From Sanguibacter antarcticus (GTDB taxonomy: Bacteria; Actinomycetota; Actinomycetes; Actinomycetales; Cellulomonadaceae), in the NCBI RefSeq assembly GCF_002564005.1, contig NZ_PDJG01000001.1, forward strand, positions 372,001 through 436,000: a stretch of 64,000 bases of DNA, written 5' to 3'. Position 1 is the first letter of the stretch. Each line of letters starts with the position of its first letter. The notes beneath the pieces were generated by a model. It searched no databases, had not been told where the DNA came from, and saw nothing but the letters and a program-made list of their open reading frames with translations. Of this stretch, positions 1 through 9,996 are shown in pieces. A program made the translations under genes and the position numbers.

Positions 1-378
1 GTCCGGCCGACGTGCCTGAGCTACCGGTGGTCGCTCCCGAACAAGCTCTTCGAGTCCATCCACGGCGGCCTGCCCATCGTTGCAGCAGACCTGCCGGACA
101 CCCGTCAGATCGTCGAGGAGCACGGTGTCGGCGAGGTCTTCGAGTCGTCGCACCCTCTCGTCATGGCCCAGACGATCCTTCGCGTCATCGACGATCCGGA
201 GCGCTACCGGGCCGCGTCGCGCCACGCCGCGACCCAGCTCACCTGGGAGGGGGAGAGCGTCCACCTCCTCGAGGTCTACCGTCGAGCGCTCGGCGACCCG
301 TGGAACGATGCGCTGGCCGACCTCGAACCGGTCGACGAACCGCAGGCCACCCGCCACGCGGACAAGATCGCCAGCTGA
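1..378 (+). CDS. Glycosyltransferase, C-terminal part (5' end outside window)
   Basis: The frame is open from the first base and ends at TGA 376-378, giving the last 125 residues. The segment SLPNKLFESIHGGLPIVAAD followed by an acidic IVEEHGVGEVF stretch is the typical C-terminal donor-binding half of a GT-B (GT4-like) glycosyltransferase. The same PNKLFE...IV.EH pattern recurs in the next two genes, so this is probably a third related copy. Its stop overlaps the ATG of the next gene (TGATG), implying translational coupling. Sugar specificity cannot be read from this fragment. Confidence 0.8.
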   Translation, partial: VRPTCLSYRWSLPNKLFESIHGGLPIVAADLPDTRQIVEEHGVGEVFESSHPLVMAQTILRVIDDPERYRAASRHAATQLTWEGESVHLLEVYRRALGDPWNDALADLEPVDEPQATRHADKIAS

Positions 379-1559
379 TGGGAGAGCGCCCGAGCGTCGT
401 CGTCCTGTCGTTCTCGCCGATCGCGCGTGACCCGCGCGTCCTGCGCCAGGTCCAGCTGCTCTCGACGGTCGCTGACGTCACCACGTGCGGCTACGGGCCG
501 TCGCCGGAGGGCGTGGTCCGTCACGTCCAGGTCCCTGACACGTTGGCACCGTGGCGCACCGGCAGGGCCGGGCGGGTCCTCGGCCCGGCGCTCTTGGCGC
601 TGCGACGTCACCGCCGGCTCTACTTCGGTTCTCCCCGGATCGCCTTCGTCCTCGATGCGCTCCCGCCCGGGTCGATGGACGTCGTCGTCGCGAACGACGC
701 CCTCGCGGCGCCGCTCGCCCTCGCCCTCGAGCCTCGCGCGGGAGTGCACAGCGACCTCCACGAGTACGCTCCCCGCCAGGGCGAGGACCGCCTCCTGTGG
801 AGGCTTCTCGTCGCTCCGCTCATGACGTGGGCGTGCCGGTCGGTACGACACGTCGCCTCGGTGACGACCGTGGCGCAGGGGATCGCCGAGGAGTACGAGC
901 GCGAGCTCGGCTTCACGCCCCGCGTGGTGCCCAACGCCGCGGCATACCGGCCCGACCTCGTCCCGACAGCGGTGGGCAGCCCCGTCCGGCTCGTCCACAT
1001 CGGCATCGCCGGGCGCGCCCGACGCCTCGAGACGATGATCGATGCAGCGGGCCTCGTCGAGTCGAGGAGCCCGGGGACGCTGACGCTCGACCTCGTGCTC
1101 GCGCCCGGCGACCCCACCTACATCACCGAGCTCGCTGAGCGCGCGCAGGCCGTCGGCGGCTCGGTCCGTGTGCTCCCGCCCGTGCCGTTCGACGAGATCG
1201 TCCCCGTCCTCACGCGCTACGACGTCGGCGTCTTCGTGTGCCCGCCGACGACCTTCAACCTCCTGCACGCCTTGCCGAACAAGCTCTTCGAGTTCGTCCA
1301 GGCTCGGCTCGCGGTCGTCGTAGGGCCCTCGCCGGAGATGGCCCGTATCGTCACCGAGCACGCGCTCGGTCTCGTGGCCGACGGGTTCACCGTCGAGGAC
1401 ACGGAACGCGCGCTCGCTGCGCTCCGACCCGAGACGGTCACCGCGTTCAAGGCCGCGAGCCACGTCGCAGCCGAGGTGCTGAGCGCCGAGCGGCTCTCAG
1501 CGCCGTGGCTCGATGCGGTGGAGAATCTTGTGGGACGACCATCGGGGGAGAACGCATGA
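378..1559 (+). CDS. GT-B (GT4-like) glycosyltransferase, 393 aa
   Basis: A predicted cytoplasmic glycosyltransferase of the surface-glycan locus. The N-terminal half opens with VVVLSFSPIARDPRVLRQV, the acceptor-side Rossmann start common in GT4-like enzymes. The C-terminal half has LPNKLFEFVQARLAVVVGPS and a following EMARIV helix, the usual nucleotide-sugar side. The reading frame is open further upstream, but the ATG at 378 is chosen because it overlaps the preceding stop and fits the family N-terminus. It overlaps the next start by 4 bp (ATGA). It is clearly paralogous to the following gene. Donor and acceptor are unknown. Confidence 0.85.
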   Translation: MGERPSVVVLSFSPIARDPRVLRQVQLLSTVADVTTCGYGPSPEGVVRHVQVPDTLAPWRTGRAGRVLGPALLALRRHRRLYFGSPRIAFVLDALPPGSMDVVVANDALAAPLALALEPRAGVHSDLHEYAPRQGEDRLLWRLLVAPLMTWACRSVRHVASVTTVAQGIAEEYERELGFTPRVVPNAAAYRPDLVPTAVGSPVRLVHIGIAGRARRLETMIDAAGLVESRSPGTLTLDLVLAPGDPTYITELAERAQAVGGSVRVLPPVPFDEIVPVLTRYDVGVFVCPPTTFNLLHALPNKLFEFVQARLAVVVGPSPEMARIVTEHALGLVADGFTVEDTERALAALRPETVTAFKAASHVAAEVLSAERLSAPWLDAVENLVGRPSGENA

Positions 1560-2773
1560 GCACCACGAGCACGCCCACCTCACCAGGGGAGACCGGAGCG
1601 GTCCGTCGTCCTCGGATCCTGTGCGTCTCGCTCTCGCCGATCCATTCCGACGCCCGGGTGCTGCGACAGGTGAGCGTCCTGGCTGGTCGCGGTCACGTGA
1701 CGACCGTCGGCTTCGGGCCGACCCCTCACGGCTCGGACGAGCACCTGCGCATCCCCGACGGCGCGGCCACGCTCCCGCAGACCCCGCGGGGTGTGGCCCT
1801 CCTCGCGCTGCGCCGTCACGAGGCGGCGGAGCTCTCGGCTCCTGCGGTCCGGTACGCCCTCGAGGTCCTCGCCGGGCAGCGCTTCGACCTGGTCGTCGCG
1901 AACGACGCCCGTGTCCTCGGGCTCGCGCACGCGGTCGCGGCACGCTCGGACGCGCCGGTGTGGGCGGACATGCACGAGTGGGCACCCGAGGAGCGCACGC
2001 ACGTGCGGTCGTGGCGGCTGCTCGTGGCTCCGTTCATGACGCACCTGTGCCGTACGTACCTGCCGAGGAGCGCGGCCGTGACCACGGTGTGCAACTCGAT
2101 CGCAGAGCTCTACGGTCAGCACTTCGGCGTCACCGCCGAGGTGATGCGGAACTCGTCTCCGTACCTCGACCTGCGCCCGAGCCCTGTCGCGGCAGACGCC
2201 GTGAGGCTCGTGCACAGCGGTGCCGCGATCCATGGCCGCAGCCTCGAGACGATGATCGACGCGACGCGCGAGCTCGGCTCGAGGTACACCCTCGATCTCT
2301 ACCTCCTCCCCGGAGGCGACGGCGGCAGGTATCTCCGGGAGCTCAAGGACCGGGCGGCGGACTGCAGCCGCGTGCGCTTCCGCGATCCCGTCGCTCCGGG
2401 CGACCTGCCTGCGACGCTCAACGCGTACGACGTGGGTGTCTTCTGGATCCCACCGACGCACACCAACGCCCGGTACACCCTGCCGAACAAGTTTTTCGAC
2501 TACGTCCAGGCGCGTCTCGCGATCGCTGTCGGGCCCAGCATCGAGATGGCCCGCCTCGTCGAGCGCTACCGGCTCGGCGTGGTGAGCGACGGGTTCGACG
2601 TCGCTGCGTGCGTCGCGTCGTTGAGCACCCTCGACGCGGCCGCGATCCGAGGCGCTAAGGCAGCCGCCGACGTCGCGAGCAGCGAGCTGTCCTTCGAGAC
2701 GGACGCGCTCGTGGGTGACCGGATCGTCGCGCGCCTGCTCGCTGCCTCGTCGCCGGCTCCAGGCATCGGGTGA
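1556..2773 (+). CDS. GT-B (GT4-like) glycosyltransferase, 405 aa, paralogue of the preceding gene
   Basis: Shares the same order of motifs as its upstream neighbour: ILCVSLSPIHSDARVLRQV near residue 20, LVVANDARVLGLAHAV, an ADMHEWAPEE segment around residue 140, TLPNKFFDYVQARLAIAVGP, and an IEMARLV helix. ATG 1556 overlaps the previous TGA, so the two genes are probably co-translated. The paralogy suggests they act on successive sugars or on related acceptors. No membrane segments are evident, so it is likely a cytoplasmic enzyme extending the lipid-linked chain. Substrate is not inferable. Confidence 0.85.
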   Translation: MSTTSTPTSPGETGAVRRPRILCVSLSPIHSDARVLRQVSVLAGRGHVTTVGFGPTPHGSDEHLRIPDGAATLPQTPRGVALLALRRHEAAELSAPAVRYALEVLAGQRFDLVVANDARVLGLAHAVAARSDAPVWADMHEWAPEERTHVRSWRLLVAPFMTHLCRTYLPRSAAVTTVCNSIAELYGQHFGVTAEVMRNSSPYLDLRPSPVAADAVRLVHSGAAIHGRSLETMIDATRELGSRYTLDLYLLPGGDGGRYLRELKDRAADCSRVRFRDPVAPGDLPATLNAYDVGVFWIPPTHTNARYTLPNKFFDYVQARLAIAVGPSIEMARLVERYRLGVVSDGFDVAACVASLSTLDAAAIRGAKAAADVASSELSFETDALVGDRIVARLLAASSPAPGIG

Positions 2774-2832
2774 CACTGCCCTAGAGTGGGTGCAGCTTCG
2801 CATCCCCCCAGACCTGATGAACAGAGGTTGTC

Positions 2833-4137
2833 GTGCGCATCGCCGTAGTCGCTCTCGGGAAGATCGGCCTCCCCCTCGCCGTCCAGTTCGCTGACCAGGG
2901 CCACGACGTGGTCGGCGTCGACGTCAACGCATCGGTCGTCGACCTCGTCAACGCCGGGACGGAGCCCTTCCCCGGAGAGGCCCATCTCGCGGAGAAGCTC
3001 GCAGCGCTCGTCCCTGCGGGGAGGCTGCGTGCCACCACGGACTACGCGGACGCGATCCCGGGCGCCGACGCTGTCGTGCTCGTCGTGCCCCTGTTCGTCG
3101 ACGAGGAGACGGCAGCACCCGACTTCGGGTGGATGGACGCCGCGACGACCTCGCTCGCTGCGCACCTCACCCCGGGGACGCTCGTCTCCTACGAGACGAC
3201 ACTTCCTGTCGGGGTCACCCGAAGCCGGTGGAAGCCGATGCTCGAGCAGGGGTCAGGGCTCGTCGAGGGCACGGACTTCCACCTCGTCTTCTCCCCCGAG
3301 CGGGTCCTCACCGGTCGCGTCTTCGCGGACCTGCGCAAGTACCCGAAGCTCATCGGTGCGCTCAGCGACGCGGGCGCGCGCCGCGCTCGCGACTTCTACG
3401 AGGCCGTCCTGGAGTTCGACGAGCGACCCGACCTGCCTCGTCCGAACGGTGTCTGGGACCTCGGCTCCGCGGAGGCCGCCGAGATGGCGAAGCTCGCGGA
3501 GACCACGTACCGCGACGTGAACATCGGCCTCGCCAACCAGTTCGGGGCGTTCGCCGAGAAGGTCGGCATCGACGTCTACGCGGTCATCGACGCCTGCAAC
3601 TCTCAGCCGTACAGCCACATCCACCGGCCGGGGATCGCCGTCGGCGGCCACTGCATCCCTGTCTACCCGCGCCTCTACCTCTCGGTGGACCCGGACGCGT
3701 CGATCGTCCGGGAGGCCCGCGCCGTCAACGCGGCCGTGCCTGAGCGCGTCGTGGCGCAGGCCGAGTCGCTCCTCGGGTCGCTCGACGGGCTGCGCGTCGT
3801 CGTGCTCGGTGCTGCCTACCGTGGGGGAGTGAAGGAGACAGCGTTCTCCGGTGTCTTCACGACGGTCGAGGCGTTGCGTGCGCGCGGCGCGCGCGTCGTC
3901 GTGCACGACCCCATGTACACGGACGCCGAGCTCGAGGGTCTCGGGTTCGCTGCCTACCACTATGGCGAGAGCGCCGACGTCGCCATCGTCCAGGCCGACC
4001 ACGGCGAGTACCGGACGATCACCCAGACCGAGGTGCCGGGGCTGCGCCTGCTCGTCGACGGACGCCGGGTCACCGACCCAGCTGTGTGGGCAGGGGTCCC
4101 GCGCGTGGTCGTCGGGGACGGGACCCCAGCACGCTGA
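2833..4137 (+). CDS. Nucleotide-sugar dehydrogenase, WecC/VipA type
   Basis: A 434-residue NAD-dependent enzyme that oxidises the C6 hydroxyl of a UDP-sugar, probably an N-acetylhexosamine, to the uronic acid. The N-terminal Rossmann start IAVVALGKIGLPLAVQF is present. The catalytic cysteine lies in VGGHCIPVYP, and the C-terminal domain has the VVVLGAAYRGGVKE motif. It starts at GTG 2833; no ATG fits the conserved N-terminus. It is distinct from the Ugd-type enzyme at 42.4 kb, so two different acidic sugars may be made. The GGHCIPVYP context favours the N-acetylated-sugar subfamily over UDP-glucose, but that is family inference. Confidence 0.85.
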   Translation: MRIAVVALGKIGLPLAVQFADQGHDVVGVDVNASVVDLVNAGTEPFPGEAHLAEKLAALVPAGRLRATTDYADAIPGADAVVLVVPLFVDEETAAPDFGWMDAATTSLAAHLTPGTLVSYETTLPVGVTRSRWKPMLEQGSGLVEGTDFHLVFSPERVLTGRVFADLRKYPKLIGALSDAGARRARDFYEAVLEFDERPDLPRPNGVWDLGSAEAAEMAKLAETTYRDVNIGLANQFGAFAEKVGIDVYAVIDACNSQPYSHIHRPGIAVGGHCIPVYPRLYLSVDPDASIVREARAVNAAVPERVVAQAESLLGSLDGLRVVVLGAAYRGGVKETAFSGVFTTVEALRARGARVVVHDPMYTDAELEGLGFAAYHYGESADVAIVQADHGEYRTITQTEVPGLRLLVDGRRVTDPAVWAGVPRVVVGDGTPAR

Positions 4138-6176
4138 AGGCCGTTCCCGGCCCCCGTTCGACCGCCTTCCGGGCCGACATCGAGGGCCTGCGCGCGGTCG
4201 CGATCGTCACCGTGCTCGCCTTCCACTCCGGGCTCACGTACGCCAGCGGTGGTTTCGTCGGAGTCGACGTCTTCTTCGTGCTGTCGGGGTACCTCATCAC
4301 GTCGTTGCTGCTCCGCGAGATCGATCTCACGGGACGGCTCTCGTTGCGCCGGTTCTACCTCAGGCGAGCGCGACGGCTCCTTCCCGCGACGGCGGTCGTC
4401 CTCGTCTTCTCTGCGGTCGTCGTCGTGCTCTGGACGCCGACGACGCAGGGGAGGGTCTTCGGCCTCGACATCCTTGCGGCGACCTTCTACGTCATCAACT
4501 GGCGGCTCGCCGACCGGTCTGTCGACTACCTCGCTGAGGGCGTCGGCGCGAGCCCGGTCCAGCACTTCTGGTCGCTCGCGGTCGAGGAGCAGTTCTACAT
4601 CGTCTGGCCTCTCCTCGTCGTCCTCTCTCTCGTCCTGCTCCGGGCTCGCGGAGGTGCAGGAGCGCTGGGGCGGTCCAGGGTGTCTCCGACGGCTGTCCGC
4701 ACGACGCTCGCCGTGGTGGTGGTCGGCGTCGGTGGAGCGTCGTTGGTCTGGTGCGTGGCGACCTCGGGGCAAACGGACCCGTCGACCTACTTCACGACGA
4801 CGACCCGGCTCTGGGAGCTGGCGGTCGGCGCGACGGTCGCGGTGCTCGCGTCGCGTCTCCCGGCTCTGTCTGCCCGGGCCGCGTCTGTGCTCGGGTGGTC
4901 TGGCCTGCTCGCGATCTGCGCGGCCGCGCTGCTCTTCTCGACGAGCACACCGTGGCCTGGTCCGGCGACCCTCGTGCCCACGCTGGGGACCGCGGCGGTC
5001 GTCGTCTCAGGCCTCGGGGGACGTGAGCACAGCGTGTCGCGGCTGCTTTCCGCACGCGTGCTCGTGTGGCTCGGTGGCCTCTCGTACTCGATCTACCTCT
5101 GGCACTGGCCTGTGCTCGTCGCCGCTGAAGGGATGCTCGGCAGGACTCTCCACCCGGTCGAGGGGATCGTCGCTGTCCTCGTCTCGATCGTCCCGGCCTG
5201 GGCGACGCACCGGTTCGTCGAGAACCCGATCCGCTTTTCGAGCAGGTTCTCGGGTGACCGGGCGGCTCGTCGCGTCGTCGCCGTGTGCGTCGCGGCCGGC
5301 GTCCTAGCCGGCGTGGCCGCGTCGAGCCCGTGGGCACGCACGACCGACGCGCTCGACGGGATCACCCCGCTGCCGGCCGACGCGACCGCAGACGTGCCCG
5401 AGTCGTATGCGCAGGGCTGTCAGGTGGACGCCGCCTCCGTTGAGGTCGTCACCTGCGACTACGGCGATGTGACGTCGGACGTGGTCGTGGTGCTCGCTGG
5501 CGACTCCAAGGCGCTCCAGTGGCAGCCGGCGCTCGCCGAGCTCGCGGTCGAATGGTCGTGGCACCTCGTCACGATGACGAAGAGCGGGTGTGCGCTCTCG
5601 GGCGGGATCCAGCCGTTCAACGACGAGGAGCCGTACCTGGCCTGCGTCCGGTGGAACGATGCTGCGCTCGAGCAGGTGGCGGCGCTCTCACCTGATGTGG
5701 TGATCACCTCGCAGTACGCGAACACCGCCTATGCACTGGAGACCAGCCCGCTCGGTTCGGCGACGGGCGCCCAGATGCAGGACGACCTCACGCGCCTCTG
5801 GGGTGGGCTCACCGCGCAGGGGATCCAGGTGGTCGCGCTCCTCGACACTCCGACGCCGCCGTTCGAGGTGTACGAGTGCGTCGCTGAGCACCCTGATGCG
5901 CTCTCTCGGTGCTCGTTCGACCCTGTCTTGCCAGAGCGCGAGAATGCGTCGGTGCTCCAGCGCGCTGCTGCAGCTGCGGTTCCCGGGGTTGAGGTGGCTG
6001 ACCTGACGCCCTGGATCTGCCCGGAGGGGTGGTGCCCTGCGGTGCTGGGGGACGTCCTCACCTACCGTCAGGGGTCGCACCTGACCAAGACGTTCGTCGA
6101 GACCCTCGTCCCTCCGCTGCGCGACGTGCTCGTCCCGGTGGTCGCCGCGACAGGGGCCGTCGGCGCTGACGGCTGA
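4086..6176 (+). CDS. Acyltransferase 3 / SGNH membrane protein (OafA-like O-acyltransferase)
   Basis: Probably transfers acyl (often acetyl) groups to the exported glycan. Residues about 25-400 form a polytopic acyltransferase-3 domain with FRADIEGLRAVAIV, the catalytic-type histidine in LAFHSG, and VDVFFVLSGYLIT. The C-terminal region from about residue 460 is an SGNH hydrolase-like ectodomain with VVVLAGDSKALQW and a late histidine in YRQGSHLTK. The usual DxxH aspartate appears to be Gln. The start is uncertain: GTG 4086 overlaps the dehydrogenase by 52 bp, CTG 4134 would nearly abut it, and the conserved domain begins near 4170. Confidence 0.88.
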   Translation: MGRGPARGRRGRDPSTLKAVPGPRSTAFRADIEGLRAVAIVTVLAFHSGLTYASGGFVGVDVFFVLSGYLITSLLLREIDLTGRLSLRRFYLRRARRLLPATAVVLVFSAVVVVLWTPTTQGRVFGLDILAATFYVINWRLADRSVDYLAEGVGASPVQHFWSLAVEEQFYIVWPLLVVLSLVLLRARGGAGALGRSRVSPTAVRTTLAVVVVGVGGASLVWCVATSGQTDPSTYFTTTTRLWELAVGATVAVLASRLPALSARAASVLGWSGLLAICAAALLFSTSTPWPGPATLVPTLGTAAVVVSGLGGREHSVSRLLSARVLVWLGGLSYSIYLWHWPVLVAAEGMLGRTLHPVEGIVAVLVSIVPAWATHRFVENPIRFSSRFSGDRAARRVVAVCVAAGVLAGVAASSPWARTTDALDGITPLPADATADVPESYAQGCQVDAASVEVVTCDYGDVTSDVVVVLAGDSKALQWQPALAELAVEWSWHLVTMTKSGCALSGGIQPFNDEEPYLACVRWNDAALEQVAALSPDVVITSQYANTAYALETSPLGSATGAQMQDDLTRLWGGLTAQGIQVVALLDTPTPPFEVYECVAEHPDALSRCSFDPVLPERENASVLQRAAAAAVPGVEVADLTPWICPEGWCPAVLGDVLTYRQGSHLTKTFVETLVPPLRDVLVPVVAATGAVGADG

Positions 6177-6186
6177 GGCGCTCGGA

Positions 6187-6221
6187 GCGGGGTGGGCCGG
6201 GCGATGCCTGGGCCACCCCGC
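6187..6221. terminator. Hairpin between convergent acyltransferase and rmlB genes
   Basis: GCGGGGTGG (6187-6195) pairs with CCACCCCGC (6213-6221), with a few extra pairings inside. It lies between two convergent stops and is a plausible bidirectional terminator, though no long T tract follows. Confidence 0.5.
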
Positions 6222-6242
6222 GGTTGGTGCGGTGGGTGCTGC

Positions 6243-8431
<2,189 letters not shown>

Positions 8432-8433
8432 CG

Positions 8434-9996
8434 ATGACCGAGGCACCGTTCTTCTCTGTCGTCACCCCTGTCTACAACCCACCGGTCGACGTTCTCATCG
8501 AGATGATCCAGTCTGTCCGCGAGCAGAGCTTCCAAGACTGGGAGCTCATCCTCGTCGACGACGTCTCTCCCGATCCACAGGTGCGCGAGGTGCTTCGTCG
8601 GGCGGCTGCTGAGGACTCTCGGCTCGTTGTCATCGAGCGCGAGGTGAACGGCCACATCGTCAAGGCCTCGAATGATGGGATCGAGCGGGCTCGTGGGCAG
8701 TTTGTGGTGCTCGTCGACCACGACGATCTGCTCGAACCGCATGCATTCCGGGTGATGGTGGAAGCCATCCAGGCCCACCCAGAGGTGGACTATCTCTACT
8801 CGGACGAAGACAAGCTCGACGACAAGGGCAACTTCTACGACGCGTTCCGCAAACCAGACTGGTCTCCGGAACGGTTGCGGGGGCAGATGTACACCAGCCA
8901 CCTCTCCGTCCTGAGGACCTCGGTCGTCAAGGCTGTCGGTGCATTCCATGAGGGCTTTGACGGGTCGCAGGATCATGACCTCGTCCTCCGTGTGACCGAA
9001 CAGGCTCGTGAGGTCGTTCATGTCCCCGAGGTGCTGTACCACTGGCGGGTCGTCCCCGGGTCTGCGGCCGGTGATCCTGACGCCAAGCCGTATGCGTGGA
9101 TCGCTGGGCGCAAAGCGGTTCAGGCGCACATCGATCGCGTGGGCATCCGCGGCGAAGTGAGCTTTGGCCGCGGCACAGGTACCTATCGCATCGACCGGCA
9201 CCTGGATGAGGACGTCTTGCTGAGCGTGGTCATTCCTACCAGGGGTGGAGAAGGACTCGTGTGGGGCGAGCGCCGGTGCTTCGTGGTCGATGCCGTGCGA
9301 TCTGTCGTAGAGCGAGGAGGCCACGACAACGTCGAGGTGGTCGTCGTCTACGACACCAGTACTCCAGCCCACGTTCTCGAAGAGCTTCGTGGACTCGGGG
9401 TCCGACGGCTCACCCTGGTCGAGTACGCGAAGCCGTTCAATTTCAGCGAGAAGTGCAATATCGGCGTCGCAGCGTCCTTCGGTTCAGTGGTCCTGTTGCT
9501 CAACGACGACATCGAGATCAGCTCTCCGGGGTTTCTCCCACAGCTCGCCGCCCCACTCTTCGAGAGCGGTGTCGGGGCGACCGGTGCTCGACTGCTCTTC
9601 CCGGACAACACGATCCAGCACGCCGGGCTCGTCTTCTATGGCAACGACTACGCTCACGCCTTCCACCGGGTTCCAGGAGACGACTACGGGCCTTTTACGG
9701 CGCTCACCGTCAACCGTGAGGTCTCAGCGTTGACGGGGGCTTGCCTGGCCATGCTCCGGACAACGTACGACCATGTCGGCGGCATGGCCGAGTCGTTGCC
9801 CGTGAACTACAACGACGTGGACCTCTCGTTCAAGATTCGACGAGAGGGGCTTCGCCTGGTGTGGCTCAACGAGCCAACCGCCTATCACTTCGAGTCTCAG
9901 ACGCGAGTAGCCGTGGTGCATCCGTGGGAGCACGAGATCATGAAGCGACGCTGGTTCGGTCCTGACGACGATGCTTACCTGCCTGAAGTCCGATGA
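8434..9996 (+). CDS. Glycosyltransferase with two GT2 domains (RgpF-like arrangement), 520 aa
   Basis: Two GT-A/GT2 modules occur in tandem. Domain 1 (about 5-240) has SVVTPVYNPP, ILVDDVSPD and the catalytic-type LVDHDDLLEP. Domain 2 (about 265-510) has LSVVIPTRGG, VVVVYDTSTP, LLLNDDIEI and a late VNYNDVDLSFK. Tandem GT2 enzymes of this kind are common in rhamnan or O-antigen synthesis, often adding alternating linkages. ATG 8434 is chosen since it follows the upstream stop by 2 nt; a GTG at 8368 would overlap it. It overlaps the next gene by 4 bp. It probably extends the rhamnose-containing chain. Confidence 0.87.
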   Translation: MTEAPFFSVVTPVYNPPVDVLIEMIQSVREQSFQDWELILVDDVSPDPQVREVLRRAAAEDSRLVVIEREVNGHIVKASNDGIERARGQFVVLVDHDDLLEPHAFRVMVEAIQAHPEVDYLYSDEDKLDDKGNFYDAFRKPDWSPERLRGQMYTSHLSVLRTSVVKAVGAFHEGFDGSQDHDLVLRVTEQAREVVHVPEVLYHWRVVPGSAAGDPDAKPYAWIAGRKAVQAHIDRVGIRGEVSFGRGTGTYRIDRHLDEDVLLSVVIPTRGGEGLVWGERRCFVVDAVRSVVERGGHDNVEVVVVYDTSTPAHVLEELRGLGVRRLTLVEYAKPFNFSEKCNIGVAASFGSVVLLLNDDIEISSPGFLPQLAAPLFESGVGATGARLLFPDNTIQHAGLVFYGNDYAHAFHRVPGDDYGPFTALTVNREVSALTGACLAMLRTTYDHVGGMAESLPVNYNDVDLSFKIRREGLRLVWLNEPTAYHFESQTRVAVVHPWEHEIMKRRWFGPDDDAYLPEVR

